A stretch of 64,000 bases of DNA, taken from contig NZ_JACDUR010000003.1 in NCBI RefSeq assembly GCF_013761175.1, positions 1,027,896-1,091,895 of the forward strand, read 5' to 3'. Positions 52,145 to 61,441 of this stretch are shown here, piece by piece. This DNA comes from Nonomuraea soli (GTDB lineage Bacteria; Actinomycetota; Actinomycetes; Streptosporangiales; Streptosporangiaceae). Every line of letters begins with the position of its first letter. The first letter of the stretch is position 1. The position numbers were made by a program, and so were the translations under genes. Under the pieces are notes generated by a model. The model was not told where the DNA came from and made no database searches. It saw only the letters and a list, made by a program, of their open reading frames with translations.

Positions 52145-53071
52145 TCATGCGGCCCAGATGACCTTGCCATCGGTGTCCACTGTCACCAGGCTGCCCGTCT
52201 CGGTGAATCTGGCCGCGACGACGCCCTCGCGCCGCTCGCGGACCTGCCCTTTGACATCGAGCAGTTCCAGCTCGCCATCGTGGACCAGGCCGATCACCGT
52301 ACCGGAGGGATCGGCGATCACGCCGGCCCGAGCGGCGACGTCGCGCGACCACGTTTGCCGCCCGCTCGGGTCGATGCCGCGAACCTCGGTGTGATGGATT
52401 CCGCGTTGGTCAACGTAGCGGGACACCACCGCGCCCCCTCGCGTACCGGCCACGCATTCCCCCGGCTGGTCGAGACTGACCTGAAGGGGAACGACGGTCC
52501 CGTCCCTGAGCATCCCACCGCGCTCGCCGGTCAGGATCGCCCAGTCTCCGCCGACGCAGCCACCCCAGAACCCCCCGGCAGGAACGCGCTCCCCTGTCGA
52601 CCGCCATCCGTCAGCGTCGCGCCGGAAGCGCAGGATCTCACCGCCGCGTACCGTGGGGTCGGCGTAGAGCAACAGAGCGGTCGTCCTGTCGGGGCTTTCC
52701 AGCCAAAGGACGTTCTCCACATCGGCGACCGGAAAGCTCTCCTTCTTGCCGTCAGCACGCTGGATCCGGAGCGTAGCTCCCTCGGCGACGACCGTGTCCG
52801 CATCGCCCCGCTGGCTCAGCACCTTCCGGGTGGCGGTGGAGAATGCTGCTTCCGGGCACCGGGCCGCACAGACGGCGGCCTGCCTGTCCGTCCACACGCG
52901 CCGCCCGTCCGAGGCGTACCCGAGGTGCGATTCGGTCTGCGGTTCGTAGAGAATCGCCCCCGTCGAGGAGGCGGCGACGAAGATCGGCGCACTTTCCTGC
53001 TCAACGTGCATGGAACACGACGTGACCGCCACCAGCGCCAGCAGGGACACGATGAGTGCGCGGTGGTTCAT
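52145..53071 (-). CDS. Hypothetical lipoprotein, beta-propeller-like
   Basis: A 308-residue protein with a signal peptide ending VAVTSC (Cys19), indicating a lipid anchor. The rest is beta-rich with repeated short strands (GYASDGRRVWTD, GIDPSGRQTWSRD, TVDTDGKVIWAA) spaced like propeller blades. No defined family. It is 6 bp downstream of a secreted-protein gene on the same strand, so the pair is probably an operon. Confidence 0.75.
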   Translation of the reverse strand: MNHRALIVSLLALVAVTSCSMHVEQESAPIFVAASSTGAILYEPQTESHLGYASDGRRVWTDRQAAVCAARCPEAAFSTATRKVLSQRGDADTVVAEGATLRIQRADGKKESFPVADVENVLWLESPDRTTALLLYADPTVRGGEILRFRRDADGWRSTGERVPAGGFWGGCVGGDWAILTGERGGMLRDGTVVPLQVSLDQPGECVAGTRGGAVVSRYVDQRGIHHTEVRGIDPSGRQTWSRDVAARAGVIADPSGTVIGLVHDGELELLDVKGQVRERREGVVAARFTETGSLVTVDTDGKVIWAA

Positions 53072-53077
53072 CCGCCG

Positions 53078-53527
53078 TTAGATCCGCTTGGTCTGGAAGC
53101 TGCACGTGGGGTCGAGGCCCGGAAGGTCCCAGCGCACCCAGAACTTGACGTAGACCTTGTCCTTCGACGAGGCGGGGATACTGACGGTCACGCTCTTCGT
53201 GCCCACCTTGGCCTTGTCGGTGCTCCAGCCGCTCCACCAGGTGTCGGGCGCGTTGTTCTTGTCCGAGTAGACATCGATGGCCACGTCGGTCTTCGATCCG
53301 GCGCGACCGCCGATCGTGTACGTGAACTTGGTGAAGACGTCACGCCCCACGCCGTTGAAGTAGTAGCGGGCCGAGCCGCTGAAACCCTTGGGGTCCGACG
53401 AGCAGCTGCCGCTGAGAGTCTTGTCGGCCGACACGGAGGCGGTAGCGCCGCCGGCGCCGATGATCGACAACATCAGGCTCGCGGTTCCGACGATCGCCGT
53501 ATGTCTAAGTACGGTACCCAGTCGCAT
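53078..53527 (-). CDS. Hypothetical secreted protein
   Basis: A 149-residue protein with a signal peptide (TAIVGTASLMLSIIGAGGATA) and two Cys (GSCSSDPKG, DPTCSFQ) that may form a disulfide linking the ends of a beta-sandwich. The family is not recognised. The ATG at 53527 follows AAAGGG. It may be co-transcribed with the lipoprotein gene 6 bp downstream. Confidence 0.7.
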   Translation of the reverse strand: MRLGTVLRHTAIVGTASLMLSIIGAGGATASVSADKTLSGSCSSDPKGFSGSARYYFNGVGRDVFTKFTYTIGGRAGSKTDVAIDVYSDKNNAPDTWWSGWSTDKAKVGTKSVTVSIPASSKDKVYVKFWVRWDLPGLDPTCSFQTKRI

Positions 53528-53641
53528 GGTGCCCTTTCCGTTCCTTGGCTGCATTCATCGAAGGAGCGTAGGGAGCTGCGGTATGCCGCCGGTATGTCGC
53601 TGGGCTGCCCGATTGCCGATGATCATGTGCGCAGAAGAAGA

Positions 53642-54442
53642 TCAGCCGGGGAGGCTCTGCAGGAACGCTTCCATCGCCGCGTTGACGAGGTGCGGAGCGT
53701 CCTGGTTGGCGATGTGGCCGGCTCCGGGGATGACGACCTCCTCGACGCCTTCGATCTCGGCCCACAGGGGCATGGCCGTGGCGATGTTGCCGGTGCGGTC
53801 CGCCTCGCCCCGGATCAGGCACAGCGGTACGGGTGTGCGGTAGTGCGGGGCGGGGTCCAGCAGGTCGGCGGTGGCCTGCCACACATGTACGAACTCCTGC
53901 TTGGTCAGCTGGGAGAAGGCTCGTCGCGCGTCCTCCCGCGCCTGCGGCGTTTGCGCGCTGGCCTCCGCCATCACCCTTGGCAGGCTCCTGGCGGGGATCA
54001 TCAACAGGCCGGGCGTGGCCGCCTTGATCAGCAGGCGTTCCTTCCACGTCAGCGGTGCGGTGTTCCACGTCGAGCCGATGACGATCAGCGCTCGGGCGAG
54101 GTCTGGATGTCGCCGGATGAGCGCCTGGCCGAGGTTGCCGCCAAGAGACTGCCCGACCAGGACCGGCCGGTCCAGTTCCAGGTGCCGGATGAGCGTGTGC
54201 AGGTCGACGATCGCCTGCTCGGCGGTGAACCGGGCCCCTGCCGGGCGGGACAGTCCGTGCCCGCGCAGGTCCCAGGTGATGACCCGGAACCCGCGAGCGC
54301 TCAGATACTCGCTCTGAGCGTCGAACATCACATGATCGGCTCCGGCGCCATGCGAGAACACGACCGGCACGCCATCGCCGCCGCCGTCCCTGTAGTGGAG
54401 ATCGCAGCCATGCAGCGGGAGTACGGACCACAGATCCACCAT
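53642..54442 (-). CDS. Alpha/beta-hydrolase
   Basis: A 266-residue protein. The oxyanion region is VFSHGAGADHV, the nucleophile elbow VGQSLGGNLGQ (Ser at about residue 95), an Asp lies in RGEADRTGN and the His in PGAGHIANQDAP. The ATG at 54442 has GGAGG five bases upstream and is preferred over three upstream starts. It is a typical esterase/lipase-like fold without a predictable substrate. Confidence 0.88.
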   Translation of the reverse strand: MVDLWSVLPLHGCDLHYRDGGGDGVPVVFSHGAGADHVMFDAQSEYLSARGFRVITWDLRGHGLSRPAGARFTAEQAIVDLHTLIRHLELDRPVLVGQSLGGNLGQALIRRHPDLARALIVIGSTWNTAPLTWKERLLIKAATPGLLMIPARSLPRVMAEASAQTPQAREDARRAFSQLTKQEFVHVWQATADLLDPAPHYRTPVPLCLIRGEADRTGNIATAMPLWAEIEGVEEVVIPGAGHIANQDAPHLVNAAMEAFLQSLPG

Positions 54443-54620
54443 TTCCACCTCCGAGAGCATCCGATCGCCGCTGACGTTGGCAAGATCGGTTGTCCCCGAT
54501 GGTGGCACGGTTGCGCGGCACCGTGCCGCTCGTCGGTCTGGGCGCCGGCCGTTCAGGCCGACATGAGGCTGGGGTGTGGTGGCTCCCCCTCTCGCGGCGG
54601 CGGGCGCCGAGTGGTCCGGG

Positions 54621-55055
54621 TCAGATGACGCCGCTCTGCCCGACGCAGCTCGTGACGCCCTGCCTGCCGGCCAGCTTCACGAAAACCCGATCCGCCATCG
54701 GCCGGGTCGCCGGAATGTCCTTGTGGCCGGTATTGCCGGTGATCACGACTGACTTGAACGCAACGTCCGGAAGGCCACCCCGGTCCTGGACGAGGCTCAC
54801 CTTGACGTTGGTGGGGCCGCCGGAGGCAGTCCAGAAGACCTTGCGGAAGCGGTGCGCACCCAACCCGTTGACATAGGTGACGGTCACCTTCAGCTTGTAG
54901 GACCCCTTCGAACAGGTCGCGACGAGGGCCGAGTCTGCCGACGTGGTCACCGACGCCGCCGGCGCGGACGCCGAGGCCAACGCGGACGTAGGCGCGCCCA
55001 TCATGGCCACAGCCCCCATGACCCCGACGACGACCGCGGCACGCATGATCTTCAT
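54621..55055 (-). CDS. Hypothetical secreted protein
   Basis: A 144-residue protein with a signal peptide (IMRAAVVVGVMGAVAMMGAPTSALA) and a basic, beta-rich mature part with two Cys (ATCSKGSYKL and TSCVGQ). It resembles the protein encoded at 53078-53527 in overall plan but not in sequence. The ATG at 55055 follows GGAGGG by five bases. No function assigned. Confidence 0.7.
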   Translation of the reverse strand: MKIMRAAVVVGVMGAVAMMGAPTSALASASAPAASVTTSADSALVATCSKGSYKLKVTVTYVNGLGAHRFRKVFWTASGGPTNVKVSLVQDRGGLPDVAFKSVVITGNTGHKDIPATRPMADRVFVKLAGRQGVTSCVGQSGVI

Positions 55056-55350
55056 ATGGTTCCCTCCGTTGATTTCCCGTCGAGGTGAGACCATACGGAG
55101 ACGCGGTATAGCGGAGGTATGTCCCGATCGGACAACTCGGAGCGCGCTAGTCAGACGCTGGGTTGTGAAAGTCCGCACGGCTGCCGTGCCAAGCGGCAAG
55201 CCCGCGACCACCCATCACCTTCGTCAGCGTAAGTACGGCACCCGCGCCGCTCATCGGCCGAAAGTACGCCTGATTGGCAGCCGATAGAACGTCTCGAACG
55301 CAGCCTCGCGCGCGATGCCCGGAGCGGCTCGGCTCGCCACGATCGAGGGC

Positions 55351-55974
55351 ATGAGGAGTCGTACCATTCCGGCCGCGCTGCTGGCGCTCAGTGCCGTTCC
55401 GATCGTCGCGGGCGGGATCCGCATGACCGAACTGTCCGTGGGCGCGGCGATCACGCCGGACAACGCGCGCTTCTTCGCCTCGCCGCTTCCGGTGAGCCTG
55501 CACATCGCGGGCGCGACCGTCTATACCGTCGTCGGCGCTTTCCAGTTCGCGCCCGCTCTGCGGCGCAGCCGTGCCGGCTGGCATCGCGCCGCTGGGCGGG
55601 TGCTGGTGCCCGCGGGGCTGATCGCGGCGCTCGCCGGGATGTGGATGACGCTGTTCAGCTCGCTGCCCGAGGCCGACGGCACGCTGCTGGGCGTCTTTCG
55701 CGTGATCTTCGGTACGGCCATGGCCGCCTCGCTGGTCCTCGGCCTGCTCGCGATCCGGCGCCGCGACATCGCCGCCCACCGGGCCTGGATGATGCGCGCC
55801 TATGCGATCGGCCTGGGCGCGGGCACGCAGGCGTTCACGTTGCTGCCGTGGTTTGTGCTCGTCGGCACGCCTGGACAACTTCCCAAGGCGTTGTTGTCGG
55901 CTGCGGGCTGGCTGATCAATCTGGCGGTCGCCGAGTGGGTCATCCGCCGGCCCTACAGGCGGTTGGTCTCGTAG
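55351..55974 (+). CDS. DUF2306-like membrane protein
   Basis: A 207-residue membrane protein with about six helices and the family's H-x-A-G-A/H-RAAGRVLVP loop (WHRAAGRVLVPAGL) and later AAHRAWMMRAYA. DUF2306 is of unknown function; the His residues in the loops may bind a cofactor. The ATG at 55351 follows GAGGG. Its 3' end overlaps the convergent response-regulator gene by 22 bp. Confidence 0.82.
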   Translation: MRSRTIPAALLALSAVPIVAGGIRMTELSVGAAITPDNARFFASPLPVSLHIAGATVYTVVGAFQFAPALRRSRAGWHRAAGRVLVPAGLIAALAGMWMTLFSSLPEADGTLLGVFRVIFGTAMAASLVLGLLAIRRRDIAAHRAWMMRAYAIGLGAGTQAFTLLPWFVLVGTPGQLPKALLSAAGWLINLAVAEWVIRRPYRRLVS

Positions 55975-56603
55975 GCCCACATGGCGATCTCGACGCGGTT
56001 GCGGGCGCCGAGTTTGGCCATGAGGCTGGCGATATGTGATTTGACCGTGCTGAGCGAAATATGCAGGTCGTCGGCGATCTCGCCGTTGGTTCGTCCGCGC
56101 GCCACGGTCAGCAAGATCTGCTCCTCCCGCTCGGTCAGCGTCTCGATCGGCCGTACGGGCGGAGAGGCGGGCCCGGTGCGGGAGAAGGCGCCGAGCAGCC
56201 GCGCGGTGACGCTGGGCGCGATGAGCGCCTCGCCGCTGGCGGCGGCATGGACGGCCTGCGAGAGCAGGGCCGCGCCCGCGTTCTTGAGCAGGAAGCCCTT
56301 GGCCCCGGCCCGCAGTGCGGCATAGACGTACTCGTCGAGGTCGAAGGTGGTGATGACGACCACGGCCAGCGGGTCCGCGACGTCGGGCCCGGCCAGGCAG
56401 CGGGTGGCCTGGATGCCGTCGAGTCCGGGCATGCGGATGTCGAACAGGCAGACGTCGGGGCGCAGGCGCCGGGCCAGTTCGACCGCGCGCCTGCCGTCGC
56501 CCGCCTGGCCGATGACCTCGATGCCGGGCTGGGCGTCGAGGATCATGGTGAGGCCGGTCAGGACGATCTCCTGGTCGTCGGCGACGAGCACCCGCACGCT
56601 CAC
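55953..56603 (-). CDS. NarL/LuxR-family response regulator
   Basis: A 216-residue protein with receiver (LVADDQEIV; phosphoacceptor Asp in VCLFDIRMPGLDG; Lys in FLLKNAG) and a LuxR-type HTH (LTEREEQILLTVARGRTNGEIADDLHISLSTVKSHIASLMAKL). The GTG at 56603 overlaps the kinase stop. It lies downstream of the right-hand lanthipeptide genes on the same strand and might regulate them. Confidence 0.92.
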   Translation of the reverse strand: MSVRVLVADDQEIVLTGLTMILDAQPGIEVIGQAGDGRRAVELARRLRPDVCLFDIRMPGLDGIQATRCLAGPDVADPLAVVVITTFDLDEYVYAALRAGAKGFLLKNAGAALLSQAVHAAASGEALIAPSVTARLLGAFSRTGPASPPVRPIETLTEREEQILLTVARGRTNGEIADDLHISLSTVKSHIASLMAKLGARNRVEIAMWAYETNRL

Positions 56604-57730
56604 GACCGCCTCCCCGCCCGGGGGAGGACGGCGGTGACCGTCCAGCCGGTCCCGGGGCCGGGGCCGGCCTGGCAGGTGCCGCCGAGCAGCTCGGCGCGTT
56701 CGATCATGCCGATGATGCCGTAGCCGGGCCCGGGGGCGGACGGGGGTGCGCCGTCGTCGGTCACGCTCAGCCGTACGCAGTCCTCCTCCGCTCTGACGCT
56801 CACCTCGATGAGCTCGACGTGGCGTCCGTGCCGCCTGGCGTTGGTGACCGACTCCTGCGCGAGCCGGTAGAGCGCCGCCCCGACCGACGGCGGCAGCTCG
56901 CCGAGGTCGCCGGAGAGGTTCACCCTCACAGCCGGTACGGCGGAGCCCTGAGTGGCCAGCTCCGCGAGATCGGCGACCCCGCGCCCGGGCGCCAGCTCGG
57001 GCGGCTGGTTCTGGCGCAGCACGCGGACCATGCTGTTCATCTCGGCCAGCGCGCGAGCCGCCTCCTCCTCGATCAGCTTCAGCGCGTCGGTCGCGGCGTC
57101 GGGCCGCGACGCGGAGGTGGCCAGCCCGGCCTGCGCGCGGATCGCCATGGCCGAGACGTGATGGGCCACGGTGTCGTGCAGGTCGCGGGCGAGCTGGGCG
57201 CGTTCGAGCAGCTTGACCTGGTCCAGCTCGCGCGATCGAGCTCTGGCCCGGTATCGCAGGGCGATGCCGAGCGTGGTGGCCGCCGACATCACGGCGAGCG
57301 AGCCGACCACGTCGGAAGGCGCTGTACGGCCGAAGGCGGTCGAGAGCCCGAGCGCCGTGATCATGGCGGCCAGTCCGATCGCGATCTCGCGTCCCGATCC
57401 CCAGCGAGCCAGCGCGTAAACGAGGATCAGCAGGTAGACCAGGGAGTATGCCTGCGAGGGCGCGCCGCCGGTCAGCAGCGGCGCCAGCGCCGTGGCGGCG
57501 AAGACGATCAGGAGCATCCGCAGCGGATGCGTCCGCCGCCACAGCAGCGTGGGCACCAGGGCGACGCTGAGCGTCACGGCGACGACCCGGTCGGGCAGGT
57601 CGGGGCGGAGGAAGCCTTCGAGCAGCGCGACCGGCACGAGCACGCCTACGAGCACCCAGTCACGCGGCACTCGCGCGGGCGGATCGGGGGGACGCGGTTC
57701 GTTCCACAGGGAACGAAGAACGGCGTGCAC
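56600..57730 (-). CDS. Sensor histidine kinase (HisKA_3 type)
   Basis: A 376-residue membrane kinase. Hydrophobic helices occupy about residues 25-160, followed by the phosphoacceptor segment LARDLHDTVAHHVSAMAIRA and the ATPase part with AQESVTNARRHG and GIIGMIERAELLGG. GTG start at 57730. It is 110 bp downstream of the ABC exporter gene; whether it belongs to the same transcript is unclear. It partners the regulator that follows. Confidence 0.92.
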   Translation of the reverse strand: MHAVLRSLWNEPRPPDPPARVPRDWVLVGVLVPVALLEGFLRPDLPDRVVAVTLSVALVPTLLWRRTHPLRMLLIVFAATALAPLLTGGAPSQAYSLVYLLILVYALARWGSGREIAIGLAAMITALGLSTAFGRTAPSDVVGSLAVMSAATTLGIALRYRARARSRELDQVKLLERAQLARDLHDTVAHHVSAMAIRAQAGLATSASRPDAATDALKLIEEEAARALAEMNSMVRVLRQNQPPELAPGRGVADLAELATQGSAVPAVRVNLSGDLGELPPSVGAALYRLAQESVTNARRHGRHVELIEVSVRAEEDCVRLSVTDDGAPPSAPGPGYGIIGMIERAELLGGTCQAGPGPGTGWTVTAVLPRAGRRS

Positions 57731-57840
57731 GGCCTTATGGTACGACTTGCCCGCTCAGCGTCGACGGGTCGCCGGTGAGGGCGCCGTTTCCCCACCGGCG
57801 CCGGCCCCGAGCCGGTCGCCGACCCGCTTGGCGCCCCGGA

Positions 57841-59655
57841 TCACTGGTCCTGGTACCCCTTGGCGTGCAACGCGTACAACGTGGCGTAAAGATCCCCCGC
57901 TGCCATCAGCTCCTCATGGCTCCCGACCTCCCGGATCCGGCAGTCGTCAAGCACCACGATGAGGTCGGCACTCCGGACGGTGGCGAATCGATGGGAGACG
58001 AAGACCGTGATCGTGCCTTCGTCCGACTGGGCGGCCGTCTCCTGAAAGCTCCTGAAGATCTCGTACTCGGCGGCCGGGTCCAGGTTGGCCGCCGGCTCGT
58101 CCAGGACGCGGAGCAGCGGTGCGGCGCGCATCCCGGCCCTGGCCATCGCCAGCTTCTGCCACTGACCGCCGGACAGGTCGGTGCCGCCGGGGAAGGTGGC
58201 CCCGAGCTGGGTGCGGAGGCCGTGGGGGAGCAGCCCTGGTAGCGCCGAGGCGCCGGCCCGGTCGAGGGCGCGCTCGGCCGCGGGGAAGTCGTCGATCCGG
58301 GGCAGGTCGCCGAGCCCGACCGATTCGTGCAGGAGGAACTCGGGACGCAGGTAGTCCTGGAAACACGCGGTCGTACGGCTGCGCCAAGCCTGCAGGTCGT
58401 AGTCGGTGATGTCCCGCCCGGCATAGGTGATGCGCCCCGAGGTGGGCTGGTACATCTGGCACAGCAGCTTGACCAGCGTGGTCTTGCCGGCGCCGTTCTC
58501 GCCCACGATGGCGACGGTGCTTCCGGCTGGCAGCCGCAGGGACAGGTTGTCCAGGTTGGGCCGCGCGGCGCCGGGATAACGGAAGGTGAGGCGGTCGAGC
58601 ACGAGGTCGTGGCCGGGCGGCGGGGGGACGGCCGAGCCGTTCCCTGCGGTGGCGACGGCCTTGGCGTGGTCGTCGAGCCAGAGGTAGTAGCCCACCGTGC
58701 GGACGGAGCGTTGCAGGAACGACAGCATGGTGATCATGCCTGAGACGTTCGAGGTGAGCTGGGAGCCCAGCGACAGGGTGAGGACGACGTCGCCGGGGGT
58801 GGCCTTGCCCTGGAGGGCGGCGGAGACGACCAGGTAGAGGGCGCCGGCGAAACCGAGGCCAAAGAGGGTCCAGCCGCCGCTGGTCCACAGGGTGCTTCGC
58901 CACTCCGCGCGGCGCTTGGGGCCGTCGACCTGTTCCTGGAGGTCGCGGTGGCGTTCGGCGAGCTCGCCCTGAAGGCCGTAGACGCGGATCTCCTTGGCCG
59001 ACAGCGGCGAGGTGACGAGGGCGAACAGGGACTTGCGCAGCCGGTTGGGCTCGGTGGTGGTCTCCTCGGCCTGGGCCGTGGCCCGCTCGCCCCGCCGTAC
59101 CGCCAGGACGGTAGGCAGGGCGAGCAGCACCAGGAAGAGCAGTTCGGGGCGGACACTCATCAGCAGGGAGACGGTCAGGCCGAAGGTGATGAGAGTGCGC
59201 GCGTTCTCCACGATGATGCCGAACGCGCCGCCGAGCCCCTGACGATGGTTGCGCAGCAGGTCGAGCCGGTCCTGGTAGGCGGGGTTCTCGTGGTGGTCGA
59301 GCTGGGGCAGGGATCCGCAGAGAGTCATGATGCGCTGGTCGAGGACGAGCCCGACGCGCAGCTGCAACTGGATGCGCGCCTCGGCCACGAGTGTGCTGGC
59401 CAGGAAGGCGACGACCAGCGCGCCGGCCATCAGAGCGGCGGCACTCATCATGCCGGCCAGGTCGGCGGCGGTCGCGGAGTCCACCATCAGGCGCAGCCCG
59501 ATCGCGGTCACCGCGGCGGTGGCCCCGCTCACCGGGGTGAGCACGAGGACGAGCAGAGCCTTGCGCGGGTCGGCCCGGAAGGCGGCGGCGATGAGCAGGG
59601 CGGTGCTCCGCCCCAGCTTGCGCGGGGTCATGCGGTCATCGACCAGCTCAGACAC
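57841..59655 (-). CDS. ABC exporter half-transporter, right-hand lanthipeptide cluster
   Basis: A 604-residue protein with six membrane helices (~20-320) and an ATPase domain: Walker A GENGAGKTT, signature LSGGQWQKLAMARA, Walker B VLDEPAANLD, switch FVSHRFATV. No C39 peptidase domain precedes the helices, so it does not itself cleave a double-Gly leader. The GTG at 59655 overlaps the partner's stop by 8 bp. It likely works with the next exporter to move modified peptides out. Confidence 0.88.
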   Translation of the reverse strand: MSELVDDRMTPRKLGRSTALLIAAAFRADPRKALLVLVLTPVSGATAAVTAIGLRLMVDSATAADLAGMMSAAALMAGALVVAFLASTLVAEARIQLQLRVGLVLDQRIMTLCGSLPQLDHHENPAYQDRLDLLRNHRQGLGGAFGIIVENARTLITFGLTVSLLMSVRPELLFLVLLALPTVLAVRRGERATAQAEETTTEPNRLRKSLFALVTSPLSAKEIRVYGLQGELAERHRDLQEQVDGPKRRAEWRSTLWTSGGWTLFGLGFAGALYLVVSAALQGKATPGDVVLTLSLGSQLTSNVSGMITMLSFLQRSVRTVGYYLWLDDHAKAVATAGNGSAVPPPPGHDLVLDRLTFRYPGAARPNLDNLSLRLPAGSTVAIVGENGAGKTTLVKLLCQMYQPTSGRITYAGRDITDYDLQAWRSRTTACFQDYLRPEFLLHESVGLGDLPRIDDFPAAERALDRAGASALPGLLPHGLRTQLGATFPGGTDLSGGQWQKLAMARAGMRAAPLLRVLDEPAANLDPAAEYEIFRSFQETAAQSDEGTITVFVSHRFATVRSADLIVVLDDCRIREVGSHEELMAAGDLYATLYALHAKGYQDQ

Positions 59656-61441
59656 GGTGCGTCTCCTGGAACGGTGCGCTCTGGAGGGTGAACATGTGGG
59701 CGTACTGGCCGCCGAGCGCCATGAGCTCGTCGTGCGAGCCGTACTCGATCACCCGGCCGCCGTCGAGCACGCAGATCCGGTCGGCCAGCCGTACGGTCGC
59801 GAAGCGGTGGGAGACGAGGATCGTGGTCAGGCCACGAGTCAGGTCGAGGAAGTGCTCATAGATCTCGGCCTCGGCCCGGACGTCGAGGTTGGCGGTGGGC
59901 TCGTCGAGGATGAGCACCTTGGCGCCGTGCTCGACCGCCAGGAGCGCGCGGGCGAGCGCGACCCGCTGCCACTGCCCGCCGGACAGGTCGGTGCCGCCCT
60001 CGAACCGGCGGCTCAGCGGCGTGTCCCAGCCGGCGGCCAGCCGGGGGAGCACCTGGTCGAGCCCGGAGACGGCGGCCACCCGCTCCAGCGCGGCGTCGGA
60101 ACGATCGGCGTCGAGCCGGCCGAAGCCGACGTTGTCGCGCAGGGGCAGCTCGTAGCGCAGGAACTCCTGGAAGACGACCGCGAGCTGCCTGCGCCACGCC
60201 CTGACGTCGAGCGCGTGCAGGTCCTCGCCGTCGACGGTGATCCGGCCGCCGTCCGGCTCGTACAGGCGGGACAGCAGCTTGACGATCGTGCTCTTGCCCG
60301 CGCCGTTGACCCCGACGATGGCCAGCGACGTGCCGGCGGGGATGTCGAGGTCGAGGCCCTGGAGCACCTGACGGTCCGGGTAGCCGAAGCTGATGTTCTC
60401 CAGCCGGATGCCCTGCGCGGGAAGACCTTCGGCAGGCGGTACGGCGGGCCGCCGGTGCGCGGGTTCGATCCCCAGCCGCCCGACGGCGACCGCGTGGGGA
60501 ACAGCGGTGCTGGCATGCGTCAGCATCCACTGCACGTCACCCAGGAAGCCGAGCAGCGAGATCCCGGTGATCGCCTGGAGCGCGACGACGATCGATTCGA
60601 CGCCGAGCCGGCCGTCGGTGACCGCGAAGGCGAGGTACAGGAAGGCGGCGACGTGCGCGACCCCGACCAGCGCGAGGCTGACCGTTTTCACGAGCGTGCT
60701 GCCCATGCTGCCCGCGGTCCCGGTGCCCTCGTGCCAGGCGCGGGTGAAACGGTCGAGCAGCCAGTCCTGCCAGCCGAAGACCCGGATCTCCTTCGCGGCC
60801 GCGTCACCGATGGCCAGGTCCCTGGCGTAGGCGGCGTGGCGTAGGACGGGCATCGTCCCGGAGCTGGCGGCGACCGTCTTCTTCAGGTCACGCAGCCGCC
60901 ATCGGGACAGCAGGATCCACACGGCGGCCAGCGGGAGCGGCAACCACCATTCGACCGTGGCCAGGGTGATCGCCGCGGCGAGCCCGCCCAGCCGGCTGGA
61001 GACGAGCCGCGCCAGCGAGGTCACCGCGTTGCCCGGCGGGTAGCCGGTGTTCAGGCCCTGGGCGAGCTGGATGCGGTCGGAGACGACCGGATCGGTGAGA
61101 TGCTCGATGCCGATCGGCCGGAGCGTGCCTTCCAGCGTGGTCTGCGTGAGCATCGCGGTGAAGCGGCGGGCCAGCGAGTTGCCGAGCGCGGTCTCGACGG
61201 GGTCGAGGGCCAGCCGGAGGACGAACAGGGTCGTCAGGGCGGCCAGATACCAGCCCACCGCACCCGATCGTGCCGCCAGCTCGGCCACGACGGCACCGCT
61301 CGCGAGCATGAAGCCCGCGCTCAGCAGCGCGTCCAGCACCACCAGGAACGACAGCGCCGCGGTCAGCCCCGGAGACACCTTGGGCAACGCGCGGACCACG
61401 GCCAGCACGCTGGTGTGGTTCTTCGTCGTCTCGGAGCTCAT
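59648..61441 (-). CDS. ABC exporter half-transporter, right-hand lanthipeptide cluster
   Basis: A 597-residue protein with membrane helices over the first ~310 residues, then Walker A GVNGAGKST, signature LSGGQWQRVALARALL, Walker B VLILDEPTANLD and switch LVSHRFATV. All ATPase motifs are intact, unlike the class III cluster's pair. The ATG at 61441 overlaps the lanC stop (ATGA), so expression is coupled to the cyclase. It lacks an N-terminal peptidase domain. Confidence 0.9.
   Translation of the reverse strand: MSSETTKNHTSVLAVVRALPKVSPGLTAALSFLVVLDALLSAGFMLASGAVVAELAARSGAVGWYLAALTTLFVLRLALDPVETALGNSLARRFTAMLTQTTLEGTLRPIGIEHLTDPVVSDRIQLAQGLNTGYPPGNAVTSLARLVSSRLGGLAAAITLATVEWWLPLPLAAVWILLSRWRLRDLKKTVAASSGTMPVLRHAAYARDLAIGDAAAKEIRVFGWQDWLLDRFTRAWHEGTGTAGSMGSTLVKTVSLALVGVAHVAAFLYLAFAVTDGRLGVESIVVALQAITGISLLGFLGDVQWMLTHASTAVPHAVAVGRLGIEPAHRRPAVPPAEGLPAQGIRLENISFGYPDRQVLQGLDLDIPAGTSLAIVGVNGAGKSTIVKLLSRLYEPDGGRITVDGEDLHALDVRAWRRQLAVVFQEFLRYELPLRDNVGFGRLDADRSDAALERVAAVSGLDQVLPRLAAGWDTPLSRRFEGGTDLSGGQWQRVALARALLAVEHGAKVLILDEPTANLDVRAEAEIYEHFLDLTRGLTTILVSHRFATVRLADRICVLDGGRVIEYGSHDELMALGGQYAHMFTLQSAPFQETHRV

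Noticed and set aside
52139-54628. An 829-codon + strand frame
   Set aside because: It is opposite to three well-supported minus-strand genes and has the His/Arg/Gly/Asp-rich composition of an antisense shadow in GC-rich DNA.
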